Positions 23,124 to 34,357 of a DNA stretch of 64,000 bases are shown here, in pieces; the stretch's first letter is position 1, and every line of letters starts with the position of its first letter. Source of the DNA: Lunularia cruciata (Eukaryota > Streptophyta > Marchantiopsida > Lunulariales > Lunulariaceae); NCBI GenBank assembly GCA_948567375.1, contig OX419755.1, forward strand, positions 61,081,945 to 61,145,944, written 5' to 3'. The notes under the pieces were generated by a model. That model saw only the letters and a list, made by a program, of their open reading frames with translations, did not search any database and was not told the origin of the DNA. A program made the position numbers and the translations under genes.

Positions 23124-26100
23124 ATGGCCCACATTGTCGGATACCCCCGCATGGGCCCCAAGAGGGAGCTCAAGTTTGCGCTTGAGTCCTTCTGGGATGG
23201 AAAGTCTTCAGCTGAGGATTTGAAGCAGGTCGCGAAGAACTTGAGAGCCTCAATCTGGAACCAGCAGAAAACTGCCGGAGTCGCATTGATTCCCAGCAAC
23301 ACCTTCTCTTATTATGACCACGTTTTGGACACCACTGCCTTGGTTGGAGCTGTGCCCGAGCGATACGGATGGACCGGACCGACCGTCGAGTTCGACACCT
23401 ACTTCTCAATGGCCCGTGGAAACAAGACTCTACCCGCCATGGAGATGACCAAGTGGTTCGACACTAATTAGTAAGTACTCCTTCTCCTCGGGATTGCGGA
23501 TCGTGCACTGGAGAGTCGTCTGCCCCGAAAGATTTACGTCTTAACCATCGTTAACGATGTTTTGGACATTGTGCAGCCACTACATTGTACCCGAGCTCGG
23601 TCCCAGCACTAAGTTCGCTCTGTCATCCCGCAAGTCTGTGGATGAGTACAAGGAAGCGCTCGAGGTGAGAATGCCACCCTCCCGAGATATCCCGCATCCT
23701 GAATGGCTTACGGACAACTCATCTGCTTATTCCTCTGTGTTGTTAACTCGTCGTTCTGCGGCTTACAGCTCGGAATCAAGACTGTCCCCGTCTTTGTCGG
23801 TCCCGTATCATACTTGTTGATGTCCAAGGCAAGCAAGGATGCACCCAAGAGCTTCGACACCCTGTCCCTGTTGGATTCGATTCTCCCCGTATACAAGTAA
23901 GTGAAGCAGCTTCTCCATCCGCCCCCCACCCCTCCCGATTTCTGCTAGTGGCAAATGTTTTACTCCTTGTTTAGCAGCTCATTTTTGATGTTGGATGACT
24001 GTTTGATTACTTACTAGTTCTGCATTGTCGTAAACAACATGTGCGGGCATGTGCTTCGGTGATTCCTGACTCTGTTATGTTATTCTTAGGGAGATTCTTG
24101 CTGAGCTGAAGGCCGCAGGCGCTGAGAACGTTCAATTCGACGAGCCCCAACTTGTTCTTGACCTCGAGTCAAGCAAGTACGAAGCCTTCAAGAAGGCCTA
24201 CGACTTCCTAGGCTCAGATTTCGGCCACGGTATCATAATCGAGACCTACTTCGCTGATCTGCCAGTTGAGGCCTACAAGTAAGTTTCGAATTGCATTGTG
24301 ATTTACCTGAGAGTTGTTCGCATTTTGACGTCTTTGCTCCTAGACAACTTGCCGCTAAGGCCTGGTTGTACTGGTGGCCTTCAGATTACTCTGTTCTGCG
24401 TTTTCTGGTTTTAGCCGTCTCGTTGGTCGTCCGTTGCTCTTTTTCCTGTTTGCTAGCGAAAATGGATTTGCCCCGGGAAATTACAGTGTGGCACACCAGC
24501 TTGTCGTCGTGTTCAATTTGATTTGATCTCTCGTTGGTATCTTCGTTCAAGCCGGAAGACGATGTCTCATTTGAAGTTGCTCCCTGACGCAGAACTCTTA
24601 TCGGTCTTGAGAGCGTATCTGGTATCGGAATCGATCTCGTGCGTGGTACCAAGACCTTGGAGTTGGTAAAGACGCTTGGTTTGCCCGCCGGAAAGAAGCT
24701 TTTTGCCGGAGTTGTAGATGGGCGTAACATCTGGGCCAACGATTTGGCGGCTTCTCTGACTCTTCTTGAGGGCTTGGTTGCCGATCTTGGGAAGGGTAAG
24801 TCTCCATCTGCTCAGTTCCCATCTGGGAAGATTAGTTCAACTGCAGATCACGATTCAAGCATGGAGCCTCACATACGAGACTGAACTCGGTGCCTCTGAC
24901 TTTATTTGCAGACAACGTCGTGGTCTCCACTTCCTGCTCTCTTCTCCACACCGCCGTCGACCTTGCAAATGAGGGTAAGCTCGATGCCGAGATGAAGTCG
25001 TGGATGGCATTCGCTGCTCAGAAGCTTCATGAGGTCGTTGCCTTGGCTAACGCCCTCAATGGCAACAAGGATGAGGTGACGTCCCGTTACCCGTTGAATT
25101 GGTTGCATACTGCATGCAACCGTAGTCTTTCGCTTTCCTGACCATTGAATTAAAGTAATCGATAGGCCGATAACTTGTCGCTCCAAATATATAACACCCT
25201 TTTGTGCTCCTATAGAAACCTATTTTGCTCGTAGACTTCCCCTGAAAATAGATTTGGCCTTTCCCCAATCCGGTATTAAACTGCGGTGAAACTTCTAAAA
25301 TTGCTTCGGCTGAGGATCATATGTGAGTTTGTTTTCCAGTGGACACTCATGAGGTTGCCTCCTGTTTAACCTTAAATCTGTGCTGCAGGCATTCTTCGCC
25401 GAGAACTTCAAGGCCCAGGAATCCAGGAGGAACTCTCCCCGAGTACACAATACCGTTGTCAAGGAAGCCGTAAGTTCCTCTTACTACTAGTACACTCAGA
25501 GGTCTTGTTTCCAGTTGTATCTGCGTTCTGCGTAATCCGGGAGATTTCGATCAGCGTTTACTCACGAGGGTTTTCGTGTTTACAGATTAAGAGCTTGGAG
25601 GATTCTGCGCACCGTAGAGCTACCCCAGTGGTGAACCGCCTCGAGGAACAGCAAAAGAAGTTGAACCTTCCGATTCTTCCCACCACAACCATCGGATCTT
25701 TCCCCCAGACCCCAGAGCTTCGCCGAGTACGACGAGAGGTCAAGAGCAAGAAGTAAGCCTACTATCTACACTAGAGAAAGGGTTTGTCTTTGACTTTTGG
25801 TCCGTCATACTGAATCGACCGAATTGTGTTTAGTTTGCTGATGTCCATTGCTGTCCAATTCCACCAGGATTACCGAGGAGGAGTACATCAAGGCTATCCA
25901 GACTGAGATTCAGAATGTCGTGAAGCTTCAGGAGGACCTTGACCTTGATGTCCTCGTGCACGGAGAGCCAGAGGTGCGTTTATTTCCGTTTGCTGCTGGG
26001 AGTTCCTCTTATCACCTTTGTATAGTTTTGGAAATATCCACCTGACTGTCACCTCTCTGTAATTTGCTCTGCAGAGGAACGATATGGTAGAGTACTTCGG

Positions 26101-27196
26101 AGAACAGCTCCAAGGTTTTGTTTTCACGGCCAATGGTTGGGTCCAATCTTATGGATCTCGTTGCGTGAAGCCACCAGTTATTTTTGGTGATGTAAGCCGC
26201 CCAACAAGCATGACAGTTTACTGGTCTAAGTACGCCCAGAGTCTCACCTCCCGACCAATGAAAGGAATGCTCACCGGGCCAGTGACTATTCTGAACTGGT
26301 CTTTCGTGAGAAATGACCAGCCCAGATCTGCCACTTGCCTGCAGATTGCCCTCGCAATCAAGGAAGAGGTCGAAGACCTCGAGGCCAACGGCATCACCGT
26401 AAGTTCCACCAGATTGTCGTGCTATGCATAGTCATACTGCAGAGATGATTCGCCTTCATATGGTGAAGTTGTGAGTCTTTGTTGTAAGTATCTCACGTTC
26501 TATGTTTCTGCGTACAATCAGGTCATCCAAATTGATGAGGCCGCTTTAAGAGAAGGTCTGCCACTCCGCAAGTCCGAGCAAGCATCTTACCAAGACTGGG
26601 CCGTCCACAGTTTCCGAATCACCACTTGCGGAGTGAAGGACACCACTCAAATTCACACCCACATGTGCTACTCCAACTTTAACGACATCATCCACTCTAT
26701 CATCGACATGGACGCCGATGTCATCACTATTGAGAACTCGCGATCTGACGAGAAGCTGCTCTCTGTCTTCCGTGAAGGAGTGAAGTACGCTGCCGGAATC
26801 GGTCCAGGAGTCTACGACATTCACTCCCCACGTATCCCACCCACCGAAGAAATGGCTGACCGTGCTCGCAAGGTCAGCAGTCTTACAGATTTTACTTTAC
26901 GACCTTCTGAATTTTGTGTATGAAACGGTGTACATGTATACATGTTACTAGCGTCATTTGTTTGAGTCGCGCTGGATTGTTTTGCGAGTTGGATCGTCTG
27001 ATAGACTCGTAGTGATTCTTTCCTAAGGAGGTGGTGATCGCATGCGCAGATGTTGGCCGTGTTGGAATCCAAGGTACTTTGGATTAACCCCGACTGTGGT
27101 TTGAAAACAAGGAAGTATGCTGAAGTTGTCCCGGCTCTTACTAACTTGGTTGCTGCCACCAAGCAATTGCGTGCGGAGTTGGCTGCCGCCAAGTAA
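23124..27196 (+). CDS. metE: cobalamin-independent methionine synthase (5-methyltetrahydropteroyltriglutamate-homocysteine methyltransferase)
   Basis: This enzyme makes methionine by moving the methyl group of 5-methyltetrahydropteroyl-triglutamate to homocysteine with a zinc site. Coding exons: 23124-23470, 23577-23664, 23769-23896, 24090-24278, 24593-24795, 24912-25075, 25389-25469, 25586-25752, 25868-25973, 26075-26398, 26522-26872, 27050-27196. They total 2295 nt, or 764 residues, with all introns GT-AG and all phases consistent; plant cytosolic MetE is about 765. The N-terminal half starts [17 protein letters not shown] and has no transit peptide, so a cytosolic form is likely. The C-terminal catalytic half carries [19 protein letters not shown]-type [12 protein letters not shown] and the zinc ligands His646, Cys648, Glu670 and Cys732 ([20 protein letters not shown]). 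All key residues are present, with no stops or frameshifts. Plants call this gene MS1 or METS; metE is the bacterial symbol. Identity is very secure; the 5' leader is less so. Confidence 0.97.
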
Positions 27197-27708
27197 AGTT
27201 CGCAGGCTGACGTAAATTGAGGGTCCTTTGAGGTGCCCGTTTTAACATCATTCATGAGTTTAGAGGTCTAATATCCACTACGGTAGTTTAGCTTAGTTAA
27301 CAAAGTGGGCCTGGGGTACACCAGTGCCTGGTTGTGGTGTGGTGGTGGATGATGGTTAGTGATTCCCAGAATCGCCTCTTCCTTAACCACATGTCGACAG
27401 GTGATATTATAGCCCCTTGAAAAGGGAACCATTCTTGTTTTAGATAGGTTCGTATGGCAGCCTGACATACTACCACGAAGCATATTCACGACTGAACGTT
27501 TGTAACGAATTTCATTCATGGCTCTTCGCCTTCAAGAAAAATCTATCACATCTTAATCATCATCTCCACTTGGTAGTGTTCCACTTTGATTCTTGATCGC
27601 ATGAAATTGGGGATGGTAGAGTTGCTTGAAGGATAGGCAAGCGGAACCTTCTTTGATTTTTTTCCAAGATGTCTCTATTGGTAAATTGGTAAAGGATTGA
27701 ATGTGTGA
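27197..27708. other. 3' UTR of methionine synthase and short intergenic gap
   Basis: Follows the TAA at 27194-27196. The 3' end of the transcript was not fixed. No other gene seen. Confidence 0.5.
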
Positions 27709-27716
27709 AGTGAGTG

Positions 27717-27831
27717 ATTCCTTTTTTCGATACTATTGGGGCTTAGCGCCGATTTACCCTCTTCTTTTCCTTGTACGGCTTGATGGAGTTTTCCCATCCT
27801 TCTGGTTTTCACACGCGGTCGTGTTTCTCTC
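27717..27831 (+). mobile_element. small retroposon-like repeat, copy d
   Basis: A 115-bp copy flanked by AGTGAGTG (27709-27716) and AGTAAGTG (27832-27839), a probable 8-bp duplication with one change. Contains CGATACTATTGGGGCTTAGC, CTTGTACGGCTTGATGG, TTTTCCCATCCTTC and CGCGGTCGTG. Confidence 0.7.
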
Positions 27832-28107
27832 AGTAAGTGAAATGCGACGGAATGAACAGAGTAATAACATTCCAGGACAAGAGGAAACCCAGCACGAACG
27901 TCGTAAAGAGAACTGTGTACGGAACCTAATGGAAAACCAGTATAGAACAAGAGCATTAAGGACATAATCAGAGTTCTGTTTACGGGCAGCTTGAACATGC
28001 ATCATATGAAATCCTAATGTGGCCCAGTGTTCTTACTTAGCGTTGTCTATTCCGCTTTAGTGTGCAGTTTTTCTCTTCTGAAACGCATCCTTAGTGGTTG
28101 TAACAAG

Positions 28108-28161
28108 GAGGCGACCACGTGTGATACCAAAAATGATAGGAAGACCCCATCAAGCCGTACT
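28108..28161 (-). mobile_element. small retroposon-like repeat, copy e (short)
   Basis: A 5'-truncated copy in minus orientation: sense strand GTACGGCTTGATGGGGTC, TTCCTATCATTTTTGG, GTGGTCGCC. TTGTAA occurs on both sides (28098-28103 and downstream near 28172-28177) but is too short to prove a target-site duplication. Confidence 0.55.
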
Positions 28162-28292
28162 GTACGTGAGCTTGTAAGTTCCGTACAACTTGACTTCTGT
28201 CTTTGCCAAATTTAGCTTCCTTTAACGGATAATCGATTCGCAGTGGAATTGAAGAGAATAGCCAATTTACATCCAGGTGAGACTTACATATT

Positions 28293-28353
28293 AAGAAAAG
28301 GGCGATCGTGTAGAAAACACGAAGGAGGGGAAGACCCCATCAAGCCGCACAAG
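28293..28353 (-). mobile_element. small retroposon-like repeat, copy f (short)
   Basis: A 61-bp, 5'-truncated copy in minus orientation. It is bounded by GGTGAGACTTACATATT (28276-28292) and GGTGACTTACATATT (28354-28368), a 15-17 bp target-site duplication with one 2-bp indel. Sense strand runs CCTTGTGCGGCTTGATGGGG to CGCCCTTTTCTT. Confidence 0.78.
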
Positions 28354-29435
28354 GGTGACTTACATATTGAAGATGATGCAAGTTTTAATCTCGTGGCTTG
28401 AACTATGAAAGAAAGAAAGCAGTAGACCCTGAAATCAAATGCTTTCGATGTGATGTCAACTTTCAGTGCATAGACATTACAAATCAAAGATTGTGTTTCT
28501 TCAATATCCGGAGTGAAATGATCAAAGAAAATTCAAGGCGACAGGGTTCTTGCAAAGGATATCTATAGGCGGTTCTTTACTGCTAATCCCTCTAGGACGC
28601 ACATAAGCATCCGATTCCGAGTCAAATCTTCACTCCCTGGATTCTGAACACGAATTGGAGCACGGAAAGATTGAATCAGACGAAGGCACTAATTGCTCCT
28701 TCCTCAAATTGAAGAGCGAGAGAGGATTAGACTATGTACGCTGCGCCTCCATAGCTAAACATAGCCTGTCGGATTAGCAATCTGAATAAACGATCTAGGA
28801 AGCAACTGTACGATACGAGCATGAGTCCCATCTATGCAGACTGTGTAAACAAGGACTATTTAGCATGTAGAGAACTACTTACTCAAGGCTGATCAGGATG
28901 GATATGGGAAGAATTTACATTAGGAATTCCTGATTGTAATTTGAGGATATCGGATTTAAGAAATTCTTGAACTTGGGGAAAAGCGTCTGAGCTGGAGTAT
29001 GTGAACGAGGAAGAGCGTATGCAAAGAGTGAATTAACATTTTAAGAAAATTTTACATTCTCAAAATCATTCTGTATTTTCACAATATTATTTTGTAACAC
29101 AATATTTTGTAGTATATTTAGTCCATCATCTTAATTATACTGGTGATAAAAAAACAAAACAAAACCTGAAAATATGACGAGAGAAAAATAAAAGGATGCA
29201 GATCAGATAAGAGAGCAAACAAGAAAAAAGAGAAAAAAGAGAAAAAAATCGAGAAACAGAGGGAGATGATCCAAAAGCAGAAAATAAAGATAATAAAAGG
29301 AGAATGAGAAACAAAGGGGAAAATGTACACTAACATGATATATATTCTTCTTGGAAAACTACAAAAATAAATGTACTATGATATATATATTTGAAGACAT
29401 TATATAAACATTACAAGAGCAGATTTAGCTCTACA

Positions 29436-29437
<2 letters not shown>

Positions 29438-29499
<62 letters not shown>
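29438..29499. repeat. (TA)n microsatellite
   Basis: About 31 uninterrupted TA units. Confidence 0.97.
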
Positions 29500-29502
<3 letters not shown>

Positions 29503-30906
29503 AAACAAATCGGGATGTGGTTTTTCATAAAACATAGTAGAGAATTAAGAGACACTGATTCTATGTTTTAAAATGAAAATTAAAAAAAACCTGAAATTAA
29601 GAGTTATCTTGAATTTATCTTGTTTTATGCTGAGTGTGGAACAAAAATTGTCAGATATTAAGTATTTATCAAAGTATTTGTAAAGTATGGTTCATCTTGT
29701 CCAAGACCGTACTCTTTTAAGGTGGTCCTTGATTGTAAATTTCTACATTTGAATTTAAATTCAAATTTAAGTACCTCAAAATTCAAATATCAGGTTCAAA
29801 TTAAAAATTAAAAATTCAAAATAATAATGTCCAGAAGAGCACATTCAATTTAAAATTTGAAACAAAATCTACACACTACCGTTTCAAGATCTTCAGCTGA
29901 GCGCTCTTTGCAAAACGTTAAAATAATAAATATAATAATAAAACACCATAAAACATAAAGATAGAGATTCTAAGGCGTGTAGTGAAGAATTAGGACACAT
30001 GGTTTCTTAATTTGCTCGCACTCCGTGCGTAGGTCGGAAGATTCACATCAGGTTACATATCTCGGATCTCCTGATTTTTAGTCCGTAAAATATTTCATGG
30101 GTACTAGAGAGAATATTCGATTAGTAAATGAAACTTCCCATAAGATTATAGAGTGAGTGAAAATATTTCAAATTTAATTATAAAAATTCACGGATCACTT
30201 CTTAGATTTTTTATAAATTACTTTATGAACATGAAATTTACTAATAATAACAATGTTTTAGAAATAGTTTTGACTGATATCTACGGGATAAATAACAAAC
30301 TTTGTAACTATTTTTAGTGAACTCTGTAGGGAAATGAGGTGCTAACAAATGAGTACCCCATATATTATCTGATAGGATATTTGGTGCAAGTTGCATTCAT
30401 TTCTAAAAATCAGGTGCTCTATTAAGCATATTTAGAATTATTGTATTGAAATAAATGATTGTCAAAAGAAGTGATGTGGCATTTTGAGAGGGTTTCCACA
30501 TTTTAGTAGATGATTTTTGAAACTTTTTGGCAGATCCAAAATGCCACTCTCAACTATTCTAACTCAAATTCACCATGTATGCAAATGCACCTATCAATAA
30601 ACTAAACGGCGGGTTTTATAGTTTTGCATTGGTGTGGTGGTTCCTTTCCGTAGATTAGTGCAACAAGGGAGATAACACAAGTTATGGAAAATGATCCACG
30701 CCACCCTACGGCAATCAAGAAATTGAGTGAGGGTCAAAGAATTTTACTCCATACGTGCGATATCGAACGACTATGGGTGACTAGAATTGAACATGGCCAT
30801 GAAAGGTATTATAAAAAATTTCAAGAAATGAAAAAGCACAATTGAAAGAAGAATACAACATACAAAAATGAATTAAATAACGTAAATTTTTATTGATAAT
30901 CTCAAG

Positions 30907-30907
<1 letters not shown>

Positions 30908-30969
<62 letters not shown>
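30908..30969. repeat. (TA)n microsatellite
   Basis: About 31 uninterrupted TA units. The minus-strand frame that reads through it as Ile-Tyr repeats is an artefact. Confidence 0.97.
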
Positions 30970-30972
<3 letters not shown>

Positions 30973-33605
30973 AAATAGAATAGAAATTGAATGGAAATTG
31001 TTTGAAGAATAAGGAATCATGATCCTATTAAAATTGCATATGCGTATATAAAGAAAATGGATAATTGTAATGAAATGATAGGATTAACAAAACAAGTAAC
31101 TAAAAGCAACATGCAGAAAGTAGATGATATGTACCGTGCAGGACAGACTCAAAACAAAGCTATTCGTGCACATTTACTTCATGTGGGACTCTTTCCCACC
31201 CGCACCATCGAAGTAAGATAAAGGGTATCAATTCTTTTAAGATGAAGACAAAGATAATTCAGCAATATTGGATTCAGGTAACGGAACGGTTTCACATCGT
31301 TCGGATTTATCATGGTGCTCCAATCTATGTTCTATAAATTGAAAATAATCAAAAGTTATTTTGTTGTAAAAAAAACCTAGAACATTCAGTCGAAAGAGTT
31401 TGAATAAATAAATAATGTATCCGAAGAGCTCGACCAAAGAATATTTGCGATTTGCAATGAGGCAAAGGTCAGATCTAGGATAAGATAACAATGGCAAAAA
31501 TTAGAAGATTGCAGAAGATTTATTGCAATGTACAAGTTAAAAATAATCAAAAGCATTTCGTTTCAAGACATTAGAAATCTTCGTCCGGACGGGTCCAGCA
31601 AATAATGGTTGAATCCCAAAGCTTTGACTTGACAAACATGACTTTGCGAATGGTTGAAATAGAAAAAATTTAGTGAAAAGATAAAAAAAATTGATCTGAG
31701 GATAAAAGACCTGAAGAAAGTCTTGTTAAGAAAAGGGTAATCGACGCATTGAAAGGACTCGAAATGCAGAGTAACACTATAGATCAAAATAAAGGTAAAC
31801 CCCGAGATAGCGGCTGCGCCATCAAGCAGCAATCCGCGCCTACCAACGCTTTCCATGGTATCCTATTATCCGTGGCCAAAGCTCATCCAACTGACGGGTT
31901 CATTTGCCTTTGGGTTTTATCTTGCGGCAGGCGACCTTCGCAGTATTCGCAGAGACAGTTCAATGGCAAAATTGGGGTACATCAAGTCAAGTCCAGAGTA
32001 AATCCATCACAGTTAAAAGTCAAAGTTCAAAACCATTAAGTCAGTCTCACAAGTAGGGATCGCTTCGTGTTTCGGGTCATTGTCGTTTATTGGTTCCATC
32101 ACGATATTCTGTTTTGGAGAAACCTATCTAGATGGTACGTATTATGTCCATGCCTGTCTTACCAAAGATTGTAAATTTTTCTCACTCTATGAATGAGTGA
32201 TTTTTTATATATGTCATTTGCGCATGGGCATTGAGTCCCTGATTTTGAGAGAAGAATACCAAAAAAAAGTCTTACAGGTCTGCAAAGAATAACACTCGAA
32301 GTGTGGCCCTTGAGAGTGACTTACAAGGTTTTTCTCAATCCAGGTTTAGATATCGTGCAGTTGGCCAGGAAGGGCATGTCAAAAATACTGACTAGCTAGG
32401 GTCAGGGCCAAGAATCTGAATTGATACGTTGGCCATTTCCGGCCAAAGGATCCGTAAAGCCAAAGAAGCACGTAGTGTCTGTAAAGGCAAAGAAGGGCCG
32501 AAGGGTTCGACATGAAGACCCAATAGGGAAGAGGCCGATACCCGTTGGTCGCCTGTTTTATTCATCCCCGGGGCGATGAAATTAATTAAAGATGTGGCCC
32601 AAGTAATCTCCATATACGACTTCCCTTGGGTCGGGGTCGAACCATTACTTTAAAATCGCATGAAAAACTAGTTTCTCAACTTCGTTAAACTTCAGCAGCT
32701 CTCCGTCTGATGGAATTGACATGTTAATGCCAAACATTTTGCATCGAAATTGAAAAATATACATGATTATTTTCCTTACTACTAGGGAGAATACACTGAG
32801 GACCAAAACGTTACAAAATCATCATGAAAACAGACAAAGATATGGGCTCCGGGTGCAACTCCCTCCTTCCAAGCTGCACCCATTCTTCCCAATCCGTAGT
32901 CAATATCTCATTCTTGTACATCTCGTGATGTTCTTGCACAGAATCAACATGAAAACATGACAACGATATGGGCTATGGACACCACTCCCCTTCCTTCCAC
33001 CCCGCACCCATTCTTCTCTATTTGCAGTCAATTTCTCGTTCTCATTTCTCAGTCTTTGTACATTTTGCCACTCATCTTCCTTCCAACCTCCACCCATTCT
33101 TCCCAACCCGCACCCATTCTTCGCTAGTCGTAATCAATTTCTTGTTTTCATTTCTCAGTCTTGTACATTTCGTGATGTTCTCGCACATCTACCGAAGAAT
33201 CATTTTCCCCTTTTCCTCGGGTAACCAGATTCACCTTAAATCGGACATTTTATTATCCCATTTTATTAATTAATATATTATGGTAAGACAATGGAATCAA
33301 TATCTCTTATATATTACTCCCGATACTGAAATCTACGGTCGAGGCCATCCTAAGTGCGATGACAATGACAGTTCCACGATGATTACATTTCCCCCGAACT
33401 CGTCTATAGTTTCCGACGCAATGGGGGAATTCCCAAAATCTGATCAGATGTTGATCATGTTTTATCGAGAGGGAACAAGAATCTGTCCTTTAGTTTGTCA
33501 AGATCAGCTGTTCGTTGGACTAAATGTATATGAACTTCTTTGTTGTATAATACATACTGAATTGAATCCTCATTGTCTTCTCTATTTGTGTCTACACATT
33601 CTAAA

Positions 33606-33985
33606 GACTTGCGTTCTGGACCCAGATCATACTGGTTACGAATTTCCCTATCTGAATCCTCTCCGTTCCCAAAGATGCAGTCTATCTTAGGTTGCAGTAG
33701 GGCAGATTTCGCGTATCGATACTGTTGGGGTTTAGTCTCATTTTACCTCTAATGTTTTATCCTCGTAAGGCTTGATGGGGGACTTCCTATCCTTCTTCTT
33801 ATCCTTCGCGGTCGCTTCTTCTTTTCTTTTCTATTCCCAAAGGCCGGCGGGGCTTGCAATCCAGTTTGTCCCAACTGATCTAGACTTGTGTTCTGGACCG
33901 AGATCATAAAGTCTACGAATTTCTCTATCTGAATCCCCTCTATTTCCGAAGGCTGGCGGGGCTTGCACTCCTGTTTGTCTGAAGT
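33606..33985. repeat. two-copy ~109-bp tandem repeat, first unit interrupted by a retroposon copy
   Basis: Unit one is 33606-33674 plus 33843-33882, with GACTTGCGTTCTGGAC, GATCAT, CTATCTGAATCC and, after the interruption, GGCCGGCGGGGCTTGCAAT. Unit two, 33883-33985, carries the same order without interruption: GACTTGTGTTCTGGAC, CTATCTGAATCC, TTTCCGAAGGCTGGCGGGG. The uninterrupted unit therefore shows what the locus looked like before insertion. Confidence 0.8.
33675..33833 (+). mobile_element. small retroposon-like repeat, copy g (longest)
   Basis: A 159-bp insert with perfect 9-bp flanks TTCCCAAAG at 33666-33674 and 33834-33842. It contains CGATACTGTTGGGGTTTAG, AAGGCTTGATGGGGGAC, TTCCTATCCTTC, TTCGCGGTCGC and a long pyrimidine tail CTTCTTCTTTTCTTTTC. 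It extends about 60 bp further 5' than the other copies and may be the most complete. Confidence 0.82.
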
Positions 33986-34019
33986 GAGGTGAGGTGACAA
34001 GCCTAGGTGAGGTTTAATC

Positions 34020-34357
34020 ATGGCGGAGATGAGCGGAAGGAAGATACTGCAGCTTTTCTGTCAGCTGCTGCAACTAGGCAATAATCTGCATAAAGGCAAA
34101 CCGGATTTGGTAAAAAGTACCATCGCAACTGAAAATTCCTCCGAAGTCGCCTGTACTTGTCCATGGTTGACAACCAATATGGTACTCTTGACGATCATCA
34201 TGTTTGCGCGAAGTTGAAGAAAGCAAAAGGACTGCTGGAGAAACGGAGTCCATGCGGCATCTATCCGACTTCAATAGTTAGAGGACGCACTTTTGGAAGC
34301 ATAGACCTACGGGGATTTGGCTACATGGGGTTCTTGGAAGTAACGGGTGTTTTTTAA
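34020..34357 (+). CDS. possible small gene or gene fragment, unrecognised
   Basis: Two overlapping plus-strand frames have natural composition. 34020-34217 starts in good context (AATCATGGCGG) and reads MAEMSGRKILQLFCQLLQLG followed by a Lys/Asn-rich part. 34157-34357 reads MSMVDNQYGTLDDHHVCAKL and ends in a Gly/Phe-rich tail. They are in different frames and could be joined by a short intron or a frameshift. No family recognised and no promoter identified, so either or both may be spurious. Confidence 0.22.

Larger units (their letters stand above)
28369..33605. other. AT-rich intergenic sequence, no gene recognised
   Basis: Contains two long TA microsatellites (listed separately), an A/G-rich strand bias at 29130-29330, and AATTCAAAT/ATTTGAATT-type inverted words at 29745-29870. 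The 136-codon plus-strand frame at 33280-33690 runs into the repeat region and shows no recognised motif. At 32865-33130 a segment around CACCCATTCTTCCCAA is repeated loosely three times. Confidence 0.45.

Noticed and set aside
30781..31020. 79-codon minus-strand frame with Ile-Tyr repeats
   Set aside because: Produced by the (TA)n microsatellite at 30908-30969.
33280..33690. 136-codon plus-strand frame
   Set aside because: Its end runs through the 109-bp tandem unit and into the retroposon insert, so the frame is partly a by-product of repeats. No family recognised.
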